From assembly GCF_003097615.1 (NCBI RefSeq), contig NZ_QCZG01000001.1:186001-250000 (forward strand): a DNA stretch of 64,000 bases. Direction: 5' to 3'. Each line of letters starts with the position of its first letter. Within the stretch, counting starts at the first letter, position 1. Below are positions 1-9,646 of this stretch, in pieces. Origin of the DNA: Pueribacillus theae (GTDB lineage: Bacteria; Bacillota; Bacilli; Bacillales; UBA6769). A model generated the notes under the pieces. That model was not told the origin of the DNA, ran no database searches, and was given only the letters and a program-made list of their open reading frames with translations. The position numbers and the translations under genes are program-made.

Positions 1-1359
1 ACCGTTGCATCTGTCCAAAAGAAAGAGAGAAGGCGAAACCCGGCCTTGCCTTTCACAACATCATCCTTGCAGCAGGAAGCTGCGAGAAAGTTGAATTTTC
101 GTGCGAGAAAAACGATGATGATTGCACAGCAATTATATGAAGGAATTGAAATAGGCAAAGAAACCATTGGTTTAATCACGTATATGCGTACAGATTCAAC
201 AAGAATATCTGATACAGCAGTAGAAGAGACACAAAAATATATTGAACAAAACTTCGGCAAAAATTATTTGCCAAACAAAAAAAGAACGGCGAAGCAAACA
301 AAAAATACACAGGACGCCCATGAAGCGATCCGTCCAACATCTTCTTTCAGAGAACCGAAAGAGATGAAAAAGTATTTAAGCAGAGACCATTACCGCCTTT
401 ATAAACTGATTTGGGAACGCCTTGTTGCAAGCCAAATGGCCCCTGCTGTCATGGATACGATGAGCGTTGATTTAAACAATAATGGTGTTGTCTTTCGTGC
501 AACTGGTTCAGCGATTAAATTTCCGGGGTTTATGAAAGTTTATGTTGAAGGGACAGACGATAACAAAGCGGAAGAAAATGCACTTCTTCCTGATTTAAAA
601 GAAAATAGTGAAGTAAAGGCCGAAAGCATCGAACCAAGCCAACACTTTACCCAGCCGCCGCCGCGCTATACGGAAGCACGCCTTGTAAAAACGATGGAAG
701 AATTAGGCATTGGGCGCCCATCAACGTATGCGCCAACCCTTGATACCATCCAAAAACGTGGCTACGTGAAGCTTGAAGAACGCAAATTTGTCCCAACGGA
801 ACTCGGAACAATTGTGCTTGAGCTCATTACAGAATTTTTCAGCGAAATCGTAGATGTTGATTTTACGGCGAAAATGGAAAACGATCTAGACGCCATTGAA
901 GAAGGGAAGCAGAATTGGATAAAAATCATCGATGACTTTTATGAGGGCTTCGAAAAAAGCTTGAAAAAAGCCGAAGAACAAATGAAGGAAGTAGAAATAA
1001 AAGATGAACCCGCCGGAGAAAATTGTGAGAAATGCGGCCATGAAATGGTGATCAAAATCGGCCGTTTCGGTAAATTTATGGCTTGTTCCAATTTTCCCGA
1101 GTGCAGAAATACAAAGCCAATCTTAAAAGATATCGGCGTAAAATGCCCAAGCTGTCAAAAAGGCAATATCGTTGAGAGAAAAAGTAAAAAGGGCCGGATT
1201 TTTTACGGGTGTGACAGGTACCCTGAATGCGAATTTCTTTCATGGGACAAACCAATTAATCGAAAATGCCCGAAATGCAACGGCATGCTTGTTGAAAAAA
1301 AGACAAAAAAGAAAACACAAGTCGTATGTTCATCATGTGATTATGCAGAAGAGGGGTAG
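1..1359 (+). CDS. topA: DNA topoisomerase I (TopA), 5'-truncated by window edge
   Basis: This is the carboxy-terminal 452 residues of type IA topoisomerase I, which relaxes negative supercoils by nicking one strand. The reading frame is open from base 1, so the gene begins outside the window; the Bacillus protein is about 690 residues long. The active-site motif TYMRTDSTR is present, with the catalytic tyrosine at bases 181-183. The DNA-gate region [12 protein letters not shown] follows. Three four-cysteine zinc ribbons at about bases 1024-1110, 1141-1235 and 1267-1350 form the DNA-binding tail. The trmFO gene follows after 18 bases, as in other bacilli. Identification is firm; only the 5' part is missing. 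Confidence 0.97.
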   Translation, partial: TVASVQKKERRRNPALPFTTSSLQQEAARKLNFRARKTMMIAQQLYEGIEIGKETIGLITYMRTDSTRISDTAVEETQKYIEQNFGKNYLPNKKRTAKQTKNTQDAHEAIRPTSSFREPKEMKKYLSRDHYRLYKLIWERLVASQMAPAVMDTMSVDLNNNGVVFRATGSAIKFPGFMKVYVEGTDDNKAEENALLPDLKENSEVKAESIEPSQHFTQPPPRYTEARLVKTMEELGIGRPSTYAPTLDTIQKRGYVKLEERKFVPTELGTIVLELITEFFSEIVDVDFTAKMENDLDAIEEGKQNWIKIIDDFYEGFEKSLKKAEEQMKEVEIKDEPAGENCEKCGHEMVIKIGRFGKFMACSNFPECRNTKPILKDIGVKCPSCQKGNIVERKSKKGRIFYGCDRYPECEFLSWDKPINRKCPKCNGMLVEKKTKKKTQVVCSSCDYAEEG

Positions 1360-1377
1360 AAAAGGAGTTGTCTCGTC

Positions 1378-2682
1378 ATGACAATAGCTGAAGTAAATGT
1401 TATCGGCGCTGGTCTTGCTGGAAGCGAAGCTGCTTGGCAGCTCGCAAAGCGCGGCATAAAAGTGAACTTATACGAGATGCGTCCACAAAAACAAACGCCC
1501 GCACATCATACGGATCAATTTGCTGAACTTGTCTGCAGCAATTCATTGCGGGCGAATAGTTTAACGAATGCTGTCGGTGTCCTTAAGGAAGAAATGCGTA
1601 AGCTCGATTCAGTTATCGTTTCTTCCGCTGACAAGTGCTCGGTTCCGGCAGGAGGGGCACTTGCAGTTGATCGCCACGAGTTCGCTGCTTTGGTAACGGA
1701 AAAAGTGAAAAATCATGAAAACGTCACGGTTTCTCATGAAGAAGTTACGAGTATTCCTGATAGCCCAACAATCATAGCTACCGGGCCGTTGACATCTCAA
1801 ACGCTGTCGCAGCAACTTAAACGTTTAACCGGAGAGGAATACTTGTACTTCTATGATGCAGCAGCACCGATTATCGAAGCGGACAGCATTGACTTTAAAA
1901 AGGTATATTTAAAATCGCGCTATGATAAAGGTGAGGCCGCTTATGTGAATTGCCCGATGACAGAAGAAGAATTTAACCATTTTTATGATGTCCTTGTTTC
2001 AAGTGAAACGGTTCCTTTGCGTGAGTTTGAGAAAGAAATATTTTTTGAAAGCTGTATGCCAATCGAAGTCCTTGCGAAGAGAGGTAAAAAAACACTCCTA
2101 TTTGGCCCGATGAAACCTGTCGGCCTTGAAGATCCGAAAACGAATAAGCGGCCTTTCGCTGTCGTTCAGTTAAGGCAGGACAATAGTTCGGCAACGCTTT
2201 ATAATATTGTCGGGTTTCAGACACATTTGAAATGGGGCCCGCAAAAAGAAGTGATTCAGATGATTCCAGGATTGGAAAACGCTGAAATTGTCCGTTATGG
2301 CGTCATGCATCGGAATACTTTTATTAATTCGCCAAAATTGTTAAAATCGACTTATCAATACATTCAGCGCGAAGACTTGTTTTTTGCCGGGCAAATGACG
2401 GGGGTAGAAGGTTATGTGGAGTCAGCGGCATCTGGCTTGATCGCAGGCATCAATGCTGCAAAATTAGCAAAAGGTGAAAAACCGCTCGTTTTTCCTGAAG
2501 AAACAGCGCTTGGAAGTTTGGCCCATTATATTACGTCGGCAAATCCGAACAATTTCCAACCGATGAATATTAACTTTGGATTATTTACCCCATTAGGTCA
2601 AGTGAAAAATAAGCAGGAAAGAAATAAAAAAATCGCTGAACGAGCATTGAAAACAATTCAGAATTTTGTGTCTAAATTGTGA
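1378..2682 (+). CDS. trmFO: tRNA (uracil-5-)-methyltransferase, folate/FAD-dependent (TrmFO)
   Basis: This flavoprotein makes 5-methyluridine at position 54 of the tRNA T-loop, using methylenetetrahydrofolate instead of S-adenosylmethionine. It was formerly called Gid. The 434-residue length is normal for bacilli. An amino-terminal dinucleotide-binding motif GAGLAGSE (G10, G12, G15) binds FAD, and the family motifs [12 protein letters not shown] and [12 protein letters not shown] are present. The ATG start follows a GGAG ribosome site. The gene lies 18 bases after topA and probably shares its transcript. The downstream gap holds a promoter-like sequence for the next operon. Confidence 0.97.
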   Translation: MTIAEVNVIGAGLAGSEAAWQLAKRGIKVNLYEMRPQKQTPAHHTDQFAELVCSNSLRANSLTNAVGVLKEEMRKLDSVIVSSADKCSVPAGGALAVDRHEFAALVTEKVKNHENVTVSHEEVTSIPDSPTIIATGPLTSQTLSQQLKRLTGEEYLYFYDAAAPIIEADSIDFKKVYLKSRYDKGEAAYVNCPMTEEEFNHFYDVLVSSETVPLREFEKEIFFESCMPIEVLAKRGKKTLLFGPMKPVGLEDPKTNKRPFAVVQLRQDNSSATLYNIVGFQTHLKWGPQKEVIQMIPGLENAEIVRYGVMHRNTFINSPKLLKSTYQYIQREDLFFAGQMTGVEGYVESAASGLIAGINAAKLAKGEKPLVFPEETALGSLAHYITSANPNNFQPMNINFGLFTPLGQVKNKQERNKKIAERALKTIQNFVSKL

Positions 2683-2689
2683 CAGTCCC

Positions 2690-2718
2690 TTGTATTCAGC
2701 ATAGTTATATGTTACGAT
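2690..2718 (+). promoter_or_regulatory. Candidate sigma-A promoter of the xerC-hslVU-codY operon
   Basis: TTGTAT (2690-2695), a 17-base spacer and TACGAT (2713-2718) lie in the only sizeable gap before xerC, 25 bases upstream of its start. Four of six bases match in each box. In B. subtilis the codV-clpQ-clpY-codY genes are transcribed together from a promoter in this position. The call rests on spacing and context, and the match is moderate. Confidence 0.4.
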
Positions 2719-2742
2719 TTAATAGCTTTTTGAGGTGAATGT

Positions 2743-3639
2743 ATGCAAACAGGTAGCTTGCAGTCGTTTTTGTCGTATCTTGAATTAGAAAAAAATTATT
2801 CAATGTATACAATTGCGAATTACAAACGAGATCTTGCTAAATTCACTCTTTTTTTAGAAAAAGAAGGAATTGAAGACTTTTCGTCTGTAAATTACGCTGA
2901 TGTACGATTGTTTTTAACGGAATTGCACGATAGAGGTCTTGCACGAAATACGGTTGCAAGAATGATTTCTTCATTACGAAGTTTTTATCGTTTTTTACTA
3001 AGGGAAGAAATTGTAAGCCACAATCCATTTCAAGCGGCTTCCTTACCGAAAAAAGAGCACCGGCTACCGAATTTTTTATACGAAGAAGAGGTAGCCGCTT
3101 TGTTTGGCGTTTTAGATATCACAACACCTCTTGGTCAACGGAATCAAGCGATATTGGAACTGCTTTATGCAACTGGGATAAGGGTTAGTGAATGCTGTTC
3201 ATTAAATCAAACAGACATTGATTTTTCGCTGGGTATGTTGCTTGTGTACGGAAAAGGCCGTAAGGAACGATATGTCCCAATTGGCTCGTATGCAATGGAT
3301 GCATTGGAAAGATACATTCAAGATGGCAGAAAAAAGCTAGCCGGTAAAAGTTCAGAAGAAACAGATGCTTTGTTTCTTAACTATAGAGGAACGAGGCTTT
3401 CGGACAGAAGTGTGCGGACAATCTTGAACAAAATTGTCGAGCAGGCGAGCTTGCATAAAAATATTAGCCCTCATGCAATTCGGCATACGTTCGCAACACA
3501 TATGCTTAATCAAGGCGCCGATCTCCGTTCTGTACAGGAATTATTGGGCCATGCCCAATTATCCACTACACAGATTTATACACATGTAACGAAAGAAAGT
3601 TTAAGAAACACGTATTTGAATCATCATCCCCGCGCATAA
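2743..3639 (+). CDS. xerC: Tyrosine recombinase XerC (CodV)
   Basis: This site-specific recombinase of the phage-integrase family works with XerD at the dif site to resolve chromosome dimers. The 298-residue length is normal. The amino-terminal SAM-like core-binding domain spans about residues 1-90 and the catalytic domain about 110-290. The catalytic set is visible: R147 in TGIRVSE, K171, H244 and R247 in HAIRH, H270 in LGHAQ and the nucleophile Y279. The ATG follows a GAGGTG ribosome site. It is the first gene of the block with hslV, hslU and codY, the order seen in B. subtilis, where it is named codV. Confidence 0.96.
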   Translation: MQTGSLQSFLSYLELEKNYSMYTIANYKRDLAKFTLFLEKEGIEDFSSVNYADVRLFLTELHDRGLARNTVARMISSLRSFYRFLLREEIVSHNPFQAASLPKKEHRLPNFLYEEEVAALFGVLDITTPLGQRNQAILELLYATGIRVSECCSLNQTDIDFSLGMLLVYGKGRKERYVPIGSYAMDALERYIQDGRKKLAGKSSEETDALFLNYRGTRLSDRSVRTILNKIVEQASLHKNISPHAIRHTFATHMLNQGADLRSVQELLGHAQLSTTQIYTHVTKESLRNTYLNHHPRA

Positions 3640-3684
3640 CTCTAATATTGGCAAGGAAATTCTCTTTTGAATGGAGGGATAATG

Positions 3685-4227
3685 TTGAACGAGTCTTTTC
3701 ATGCAACGACAATTTTTGCTATACAGCATAATGGTTCGTCGGCAATGTCAGGCGATGGCCAGGTTACATTTGGAAATGCTGTCGTCATGAAACATACGGC
3801 AAAAAAAGTACGCAGGCTTCATAACGGAAAAGTAATCGCCGGATTTGCGGGCTCTGTTGCCGACGCATTCACACTCTTTGAAAAATTTGAAGGCAAGCTG
3901 GAAGAATATAACGGGAATTTACTGCGTTCAGCAGTCGAACTAGCGAAGGAATGGCGTAGTGATAAGGTACTTAGAAAACTAGAAGCCATGCTGATTGTAA
4001 TGAATGAATCGAATATGCTGCTTATTTCTGGCACAGGGGAAGTGATTGAGCCCGACGACGGTATCCTTGCGATTGGTTCTGGAGGCAATTATGCGCTTGC
4101 TGCAGGAAAAGCGTTAAAAGAACATGCCAGCGGGCTCTCCGCGAAAGAAATTGCCGAAGCCGCACTTAAAATCGCCGGCGAAATTTGTGTCTATACAAAT
4201 GATCAAATCATTATTGAGGAACTTTAA
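3685..4227 (+). CDS. hslV: ATP-dependent protease peptidase subunit HslV (ClpQ/CodW)
   Basis: This is the proteolytic subunit of the two-component HslUV protease, a proteasome-like double ring gated by HslU. The family motifs [24 protein letters not shown] and [11 protein letters not shown] are present and the length of about 180 residues is normal. A TTG start at 3685 is preferred over the ATG at 3682, because the GGAGGG ribosome site lies six bases before the TTG and only three before the ATG. The amino terminus reads NESFHATT after the initiator. The TT aligns with the Thr1-Thr2 of proteobacterial HslV, so a short propeptide or a Ser nucleophile must be assumed, as discussed for the Bacillus enzyme. 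Confidence 0.95.
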   Translation: MNESFHATTIFAIQHNGSSAMSGDGQVTFGNAVVMKHTAKKVRRLHNGKVIAGFAGSVADAFTLFEKFEGKLEEYNGNLLRSAVELAKEWRSDKVLRKLEAMLIVMNESNMLLISGTGEVIEPDDGILAIGSGGNYALAAGKALKEHASGLSAKEIAEAALKIAGEICVYTNDQIIIEEL

Positions 4228-4284
4228 ATGTTTCTTTTCAAAGGGAGCATGTAACAACTTCTTAATTTGAATGGAGGGTTTCGA

Positions 4285-5682
4285 ATGAATGCCCACTTAA
4301 CACCTAGAGAGATTGTTGATAAGCTTGATCAGTATATCGTTGGACAAAAACAAGCGAAAAAAGCGGTGGCTGTTGCGTTAAGGAATCGTTACAGGCGAAA
4401 TTTGCTTGATGATCAGTTGAAGGATGAAATTGTGCCTAAAAATATTTTAATGATCGGTCCGACTGGTGTCGGAAAAACGGAAATTGCCCGAAGGCTTGCC
4501 AAGCTTGTTAATGCACCATTCGTAAAGGTGGAAGCGACGAAATTCACCGAGGTAGGCTACGTTGGAAGAGACGTTGAGTCTATGGTAAGAGACTTAGTTG
4601 AAATTTCCGTCCGGTTAATTAAAGAAGAAAAAATGAATCAAGTGAAGGACAAAGCGAGAGAAAATGCCGATAAAAGAATTGTTGACCTGCTTGTGCCCTC
4701 GAAAAGGAAGCAATCATCACAATACAAAAATCCACTAGAAATGTTCTTTGGCGGAAATGGTTCGAACCAAGAAGATGTGCAAGACAGCTCAGAAGAGCAA
4801 AGCATCCATCAGCGCAAAAGACAAATTGCCCACCAGTTGGCACTTGGGGAACTGGAAGATCGAATCATTACAGTAGAAGTTACTGAACAGGCCAATCAAA
4901 TGGTGGATTTATTCCAGGGAGCCGGAATGGAGCAAATGGGAGTCAATATGCAAGACCTCTTTAGCCAAATTATCCCTAAAAAAACAAAAAAGAGAAAACT
5001 TCCGGTTTCAGAAGCAAGGAAACTTTTGATTCAGGATGAAGCTGCAAAGCTTATCGACATGGATGAAGTTTCCCAAGAAGCTGTTTCAAGGGCGGAAAAC
5101 TCAGGGATTATCTTTATCGATGAAATTGACAAAATTGCAGGAAAAAGCCAACAGTCTGCTGACGTTTCAAGAGAAGGGGTTCAGCGTGATATATTGCCAA
5201 TTGTCGAAGGTTCAACAGTGATGACAAAATATGGCCCGATAAAGACTGATCATATTTTATTTATTTCCGCAGGTGCGTTTCATATCGCGAAACCATCAGA
5301 TCTTATTCCTGAATTGCAAGGCCGTTTTCCGATCCGCGTTGAGCTTGAAAAATTAAGTGTGGAGAATTTCGTTCAAATTTTAACTGAGCCAGATAATGCG
5401 TTAATTAAACAATATTCAGCATTATTGGCTACTGAAGGTATAGAAATTGAATTTTCTGACGAAGCTATTCAAAGAATCGCTTCTTTAGCTTTTGAGGTGA
5501 ATCAAGAAACGGATAATATTGGAGCCAGAAGGCTGCATACGATTTTAGAACGTTTACTTGAGGATCTTTCGTTTGAAGCACCGGACATTAACTTGGAGAA
5601 AATTGTTATCACACCTGAGTATGTGGAAGAAAAACTATCATCAATCGTAAAAAACAAAGATTTGAGTCAATTTATTTTATAA
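4285..5682 (+). CDS. hslU: ATP-dependent protease ATPase subunit HslU (ClpY/CodX)
   Basis: This AAA+ unfoldase feeds substrates into HslV. The 465 residues are normal for bacilli. Walker A is GPTGVGKT at residues 58-65, Walker B with the catalytic acidic pair is FIDEIDKI around D279-E280, and the sensor/arginine region GARRLHT lies near the carboxy end. The gap between Walker A and B contains the family's long I-domain, rich in charged residues. The ATG at 4285 lies six bases after GGAGGG. The phrase TTGAATGGAGGG precedes the starts of both hslV and hslU, so the two genes have nearly identical translation signals. Confidence 0.96.
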   Translation: MNAHLTPREIVDKLDQYIVGQKQAKKAVAVALRNRYRRNLLDDQLKDEIVPKNILMIGPTGVGKTEIARRLAKLVNAPFVKVEATKFTEVGYVGRDVESMVRDLVEISVRLIKEEKMNQVKDKARENADKRIVDLLVPSKRKQSSQYKNPLEMFFGGNGSNQEDVQDSSEEQSIHQRKRQIAHQLALGELEDRIITVEVTEQANQMVDLFQGAGMEQMGVNMQDLFSQIIPKKTKKRKLPVSEARKLLIQDEAAKLIDMDEVSQEAVSRAENSGIIFIDEIDKIAGKSQQSADVSREGVQRDILPIVEGSTVMTKYGPIKTDHILFISAGAFHIAKPSDLIPELQGRFPIRVELEKLSVENFVQILTEPDNALIKQYSALLATEGIEIEFSDEAIQRIASLAFEVNQETDNIGARRLHTILERLLEDLSFEAPDINLEKIVITPEYVEEKLSSIVKNKDLSQFIL

Positions 5683-5696
5683 TTAGGAGGAAAAAG

Positions 5697-6473
5697 ATGA
5701 GTCTTTTAGAAAAGTCAAGAAAAATTAATTCAATGTTACAAAAAGTTGCAGGTCCAGTAAACTTTAGAGAAATGGCAGAAACACTCAAGGAAGTGATTGA
5801 TGCAAATGTTTACGTCCTTAGCCGGAGAGGGAAACTTTTAGGAATTGCTGTGAACCAAGAAATCCAAAATGAAAAAATGCAAAAGATTTTAGATGAAAAA
5901 CAATTTCCGGCTGAGTATACGGAGAAGCTCTTTACAATCAATGTAACCTCAGCGAATTTGGATATTAATCATGAGCTTACAGCTTTTCCGGATGATAATA
6001 AGGAACTTTTCAAATCCGGCTTGACAACAATTGTTCCGATTGTTGGGGGCGGAGAAAGATTGGGAACACTTATTTTATCAAGATTTGAAAAAGAGTTTTC
6101 AGAGGAAGAGCTTGTACTTGCTGAATACGGAGCGACTGTAGTAGGTATGGAAATCCTTCACGAAAAAGCTGAAGAAATCGAAGAAGAAGCTCGGAACAAA
6201 GCGGTTGTTCAAATGGCAATTAGTTCTTTATCTTACAGTGAGTTAGAAGCTATTGAACATATTTTTGAAGAATTAGACGGCAAAGAAGGTTTGCTTGTTG
6301 CAAGTAAAATTGCGGACAGAGTCGGTATCACCCGTTCTGTTATTGTAAATGCGCTCAGGAAACTAGAAAGTGCCGGTGTAATCGAATCGAGATCTCTTGG
6401 AATGAAAGGAACATATATTAAAGTTTTAAACAATAAATTTTTAGTTGAATTAGATAAACTTCGTTCCGAATAA
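5697..6473 (+). CDS. codY: GTP- and branched-chain amino acid-sensing regulator CodY
   Basis: CodY is the global nutrient-status repressor of low-GC Gram-positives. It is activated by isoleucine, leucine, valine and GTP and acts as a dimer on DNA. The 258 residues include an amino-terminal GAF ligand domain (about 1-155) and a carboxy-terminal winged helix-turn-helix at about 202-229, with the motif [13 protein letters not shown]. Start and length match the Bacillus family. It closes the xerC operon, 14 bases after hslU, and is followed by a strong terminator. In B. subtilis CodY represses the adjacent fla/che operon, so its place directly upstream of flgB fits a regulatory link; I did not find a perfect CodY box in the gap. 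Confidence 0.98.
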   Translation: MSLLEKSRKINSMLQKVAGPVNFREMAETLKEVIDANVYVLSRRGKLLGIAVNQEIQNEKMQKILDEKQFPAEYTEKLFTINVTSANLDINHELTAFPDDNKELFKSGLTTIVPIVGGGERLGTLILSRFEKEFSEEELVLAEYGATVVGMEILHEKAEEIEEEARNKAVVQMAISSLSYSELEAIEHIFEELDGKEGLLVASKIADRVGITRSVIVNALRKLESAGVIESRSLGMKGTYIKVLNNKFLVELDKLRSE

Positions 6474-6498
6474 ACAAACATAAAAACATATCATGTTT

Positions 6499-6530
6499 AA
6501 AGACACTTTACATCGTAAAGTGTCTTTTTT
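6499..6530 (+). terminator. Rho-independent terminator after codY
   Basis: AAAGACACTTTA, a five-base loop and TAAAGTGTCTTT form a perfect 12-base-pair stem that runs into six Ts. It ends the xerC-hslVU-codY transcript and separates it from the fla/che operon. The rest of the 258-base gap to flgB is AT-rich and holds the promoter candidates for flgB. Confidence 0.9.
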
Positions 6531-6655
6531 GTGAAAAAATTGACAAAATCTGACATAATTGGAAAAATAGACTTAAATACCTATGTCTTTTTTATGTGGA
6601 ATTTATGTATAATAAGTCATACTGTGACATTGATCATGTGAAATTTCTTTTTTTT

Positions 6656-6683
6656 TAATTTTAATAGGTTAATGGGCCGAGTT
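6656..6683 (+). promoter_or_regulatory. Candidate sigma-D promoter upstream of flgB
   Basis: TAAT (6656-6659), a 16-base spacer and GCCGAGTT (6676-6683) resemble the sigma-D (SigD, sigma-28) consensus TAAA-N15-GCCGATAT; the GCCGA core is exact. The site is 49 bases upstream of the flgB start. B. subtilis has both sigma-A and sigma-D promoters here, which allow SigD, encoded at the end of the operon, to boost its own synthesis. A TATAAT at 6608-6613 could be the -10 box of a sigma-A promoter, but no good -35 box lies at the right distance. Confidence 0.5.
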
Positions 6684-6731
6684 TGTGTTATTAATTTGTA
6701 ATATTTTTTTCGAGAAAGGACTTGTAGTGAG

Positions 6732-7127
6732 ATGGACCTATTTTCAGATTCGACATTATCCGCATTGGAACGAAGGCTCCACGCTTCATCAGTACGCCAA
6801 AACGTAATATCCCAAAACATCGCAAATGCCGACACGCCGCATTACAAAGCAAAGGAAGTTATTTTTAAAGATGAACTGTCAAAGGCAATTGGATTGCAGG
6901 CGAAAAGAACGGATAATCGGCATTTTAATTTCGCTGCCACCCAACAAAACAGCGGATACACTGTTGCAACAAAAAACAAATCGATAATGAACAACAATGG
7001 CAACAATGTTGACATTGATAGAGAAATGTCGCTGCTCGCTGAAAATCAAATCTATTACAATGCATTAATTGAACGAATAAATGGTAAATTTTCTTCGTTG
7101 AAAAATGTCGCTAAGGGAGGGAAATAG
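6732..7127 (+). CDS. flgB: Flagellar basal-body rod protein FlgB
   Basis: FlgB is a proximal rod subunit exported by the flagellar type III system. The 131-residue length is usual. The amino-terminal rod/hook motif QNIANADTPHYKA is present, as is a carboxy-terminal helix ending in the LIERINGKFSSLK region that packs in the rod. It is the first gene of the fla/che operon. The ribosome site GAAAGGA lies rather far (about 11 bases) from the ATG. flgC begins two bases after its stop. Confidence 0.95.
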   Translation: MDLFSDSTLSALERRLHASSVRQNVISQNIANADTPHYKAKEVIFKDELSKAIGLQAKRTDNRHFNFAATQQNSGYTVATKNKSIMNNNGNNVDIDREMSLLAENQIYYNALIERINGKFSSLKNVAKGGK

Positions 7128-7129
7128 CA

Positions 7130-7585
7130 GTGTCTATTTTTCATAGCATGAACACTTCGGCGTCTGGGTTAACAGTACAACGGCTTCGCATGGATATTGC
7201 TTCTTCCAACATCGCGAATGCGGACACTACAAGAGGGAGGTTTGTCAACGGGGAATGGCTGCCGTATCGCCGAAAAATGGTCGCGTTAAAAACGAATGAA
7301 AGTCAATTTACCCATTTTTTGCGCCAGGCTATACATAATAAAAACTCAACAATAGGAAACGGAGTGAAGGCCGCCGGCATTGTAGATGATCAAACGCCAT
7401 TTAAAACATTGTACCAACCAGAGCATCCCGATGCAGACGAAAACGGATATGTGCGCCTTCCAAATGTCGATCCATTAAAAGAAATGGTCGATATCATGAG
7501 CGCTTCTCGTTCGTATGAAGCAAATATCACTGCTCTTAATGCTTCAAAAGGGATGTTGGTAAAAGCGCTTGAGATTGGGAAATAA
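7130..7585 (+). CDS. flgC: Flagellar basal-body rod protein FlgC
   Basis: FlgC is the second proximal rod protein. The 151 residues carry the family signature SSNIANADTTRG near residue 25-36 and the carboxy-terminal motif MVDIMSASRSYEANI, which forms the coiled-coil core of the axial structure. Translation starts at GTG (7130), preceded by GGGAGGG. It lies between flgB and fliE, the usual order. Confidence 0.95.
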   Translation: MSIFHSMNTSASGLTVQRLRMDIASSNIANADTTRGRFVNGEWLPYRRKMVALKTNESQFTHFLRQAIHNKNSTIGNGVKAAGIVDDQTPFKTLYQPEHPDADENGYVRLPNVDPLKEMVDIMSASRSYEANITALNASKGMLVKALEIGK

Positions 7586-7597
7586 GGAGTGTAGAGA

Positions 7598-7903
7598 ATG
7601 GAAAAGTTCGGAATAACACCATTGATCTTCAACCAAAAACCAATTGCCAACATAGAAGTTAAAAAAACGCCATTCGATGTCCAGCAACAATTTTCACAAA
7701 TGCTTTCAAATGCAATGAATAAAGTGAATGATGCACAAGCCGCTTCAGACAAAGAAACAAAGAAACTAATCGAAAACAAAGCGGTAAATCTGCATGACGT
7801 GATGATTACGGCGGAAAAAGCATCTGTCTCGATGCAAGTGGCACTTGAAATTAGAAACAAAGCAATTGAAGCTTACCAAGAAATTATGAGGATGCCGCTA
7901 TAA
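7598..7903 (+). CDS. fliE: Flagellar hook-basal body complex protein FliE
   Basis: FliE is the small adapter between the MS ring and the rod and is the first substrate exported. The 101 residues match the family length. The carboxy-terminal motif VALEIRNKAIEAYQEIMRMPL is diagnostic. The ATG follows a GGAGTG site, 12 bases after flgC. The gap after it contains a 59-base palindromic element before fliF. Confidence 0.95.
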   Translation: MEKFGITPLIFNQKPIANIEVKKTPFDVQQQFSQMLSNAMNKVNDAQAASDKETKKLIENKAVNLHDVMITAEKASVSMQVALEIRNKAIEAYQEIMRMPL

Positions 7904-7908
7904 GCGTG

Positions 7909-7967
7909 TGTTCAAAACCCCATTTTCATTTATTGCGGTGTCTAATCAGACATGGGGGTTTTGAACA
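7909..7967. repeat. Palindromic intercistronic element A (TGTTCAAAA family)
   Basis: Perfect 13-base inverted arms, TGTTCAAAACCCC (7909-7921) and GGGGTTTTGAACA (7955-7967), enclose 33 bases of unrelated sequence. The element begins five bases after the fliE stop. On the right the outer sequence reads, in reverse complement, TATAGAGAATGTTC; on the left it reads GTGTGTTC. The same two end types recur in the elements at 36727-36789, 37625-37743 and 42849-42906. No T-tract follows, so it does not look like a terminator. Confidence 0.7.
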
Positions 7968-8039
7968 TTCTCTATAACTCTACTTGTATAGCTTTGGCAT
8001 TTGATGTCTGCCTTAACATGTTCACAGCCGGGGGAAAAA

Positions 8040-9635
8040 ATGAAAGAAAAAGTTATACGCTTAATAGAAAGAATACGCGGGTTTTGGTCAGAGCGAACCC
8101 CATTGCAAAAAATAATAGCGATAGGGAGTTCGATCGTTGTTTTAGCTTTAATGATTACGATCATTTTTTTTAATTCGAGGCCTGATTACGCGCCGTTATA
8201 CTCTAATCTATCATCGGAAGAAGCCGGGCAAATAAAAGAAAGTTTAGACAGCCGCGGTATACCTTCTGTCGTTTCAAATAATGGAACAACCATTTCAGTT
8301 CCTGAGAAATCAGTAAATAGCTTAAAGGTTGAACTTGCAGCTGAAGGAATTCCAAAAAGCGGCAAAATCGACTATTCATTTTTTAGTGAAAATGCTGGTT
8401 TTGGCATGACGGATAGCGAATTTAATGTTCTGGAACGTGGGGCAATGCAAACAGAATTAGAAAATTTAATCAAAAACATTGATGGGGTGAAAGATGCCAG
8501 CGTCATGATAAATCTTCCTGGCGAATCGATTTGGGTTTCCCAAGAAGAACAGACATCTTCAGCATCCGTCGTCTTACATTTAACAAAAGAATTAAACCAA
8601 AAAGAAATTAATGCCCTTTATAACCTTGTATCCAAAAGTGTCCCTAACCTACCTGAAGAAAATATCGCGATTATGGACCAGTATTTTAACTACTATGATT
8701 CGAATACTGATGCGGATAGCAGTGGCTTTACGCTGTATGAACAGCAGAGAAAGATTAAGCAAGATATCGAACGTGATTTGCAGCGGCAAGTGCAGCAAAT
8801 GCTTACTACTTTGATTGGCCAAGGAAAAGTCGTTACGTCTGTAACGGCAGATATCGATTTCACACAAGAAAACAGAGAAGAAAACCTCGTGGAGCCGGTT
8901 GATCCCGAAAATATGGAAGGCCTTAAAGTGAGTGTTGAACGGATAAGAGAATCTTTTACCGGCGATGCCAATCAAGCAGAAGGGGTGGCAGGAACGGGAG
9001 AGACTGACATTCCAGAGTATCCCGCTTTGGCAAATGGCCAGTCTGGAGATTATGAACGTGATGAAGAACGCGTAAACAATGAATTTAACCGGATTCGCAA
9101 AGAAATTGTGGAAAGTCCTTATAAAATACAGGATTTAGGCATTCAAGTCATGGTTGAACCGCCTGAGCCTAACGAACCTCAATCATTAAGCCCGCAAACG
9201 ATCAATAATATCGAGGAAATTTTAGGCACGATCGTAAAGACGACCATTTCGAAAAATACAAACACGCCTCTGGAAGATGAGGATATTACCGACAAGATTT
9301 TTGTCTCGGCCCAACCATTCAACGGAAAACCTGATCTTACGCCAGAAGAAACGAGGACAATACCAGTTTGGTTGTATATTGTAGGTGCTGTTCTATTACT
9401 TATTATCGGAGTGCTTGCATTTTTATTATTCCGTAAAAATAAAAACGAAGAAGATATCGAAGAACAAGAGATTGAGCAGGAAAAGGCTATTCCATTGCTG
9501 GAGGAAGAGATTGATGAAGTTGAGACAGATTTTAATACAGGGGAACGGAAACGATTGAAACAATTGGAGAAACTGGCAAAAGAGAAGCCGGAAGATTTTG
9601 CGAAGCTTCTTAGAACATGGTTGTCTGAAGATTAG
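8040..9635 (+). CDS. fliF: Flagellar MS-ring protein FliF
   Basis: FliF forms the membrane-embedded MS ring on which rotor and export gate assemble. The 531 residues compare with about 536 in B. subtilis. A first membrane segment lies at about residues 24-45 and a second at about 430-455, with the ring-building RBM domains between. The carboxy-terminal motif EDFAKLLRTWLSED is the FliG-binding tail. The ATG at 8040 follows GGGGGA and gives a usual amino terminus; an upstream in-frame ATG at 8001 would add 13 atypical residues. The gap before it holds element A. Confidence 0.96.
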   Translation: MKEKVIRLIERIRGFWSERTPLQKIIAIGSSIVVLALMITIIFFNSRPDYAPLYSNLSSEEAGQIKESLDSRGIPSVVSNNGTTISVPEKSVNSLKVELAAEGIPKSGKIDYSFFSENAGFGMTDSEFNVLERGAMQTELENLIKNIDGVKDASVMINLPGESIWVSQEEQTSSASVVLHLTKELNQKEINALYNLVSKSVPNLPEENIAIMDQYFNYYDSNTDADSSGFTLYEQQRKIKQDIERDLQRQVQQMLTTLIGQGKVVTSVTADIDFTQENREENLVEPVDPENMEGLKVSVERIRESFTGDANQAEGVAGTGETDIPEYPALANGQSGDYERDEERVNNEFNRIRKEIVESPYKIQDLGIQVMVEPPEPNEPQSLSPQTINNIEEILGTIVKTTISKNTNTPLEDEDITDKIFVSAQPFNGKPDLTPEETRTIPVWLYIVGAVLLLIIGVLAFLLFRKNKNEEDIEEQEIEQEKAIPLLEEEIDEVETDFNTGERKRLKQLEKLAKEKPEDFAKLLRTWLSED

Positions 9636-9646
9636 GAGTTGAGCAG

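Noticed and set aside
6540-6570. Sigma-A promoter from the perfect TTGACA after the codY terminator
   Set aside because: No acceptable -10 box stands at 16 to 18 bases; the sequence 17 bases downstream is AAAAAT-like only, and it is far from flgB.
6540-6731. CodY box upstream of flgB
   Set aside because: AT-rich stretches resemble parts of the CodY motif by chance, but none matches the palindrome well enough to report as a site.
7909-7967. Element A as a rho-independent terminator inside the fla/che operon
   Set aside because: The loop is 33 bases long and no T-tract follows the stem; the operon must continue into fliF.
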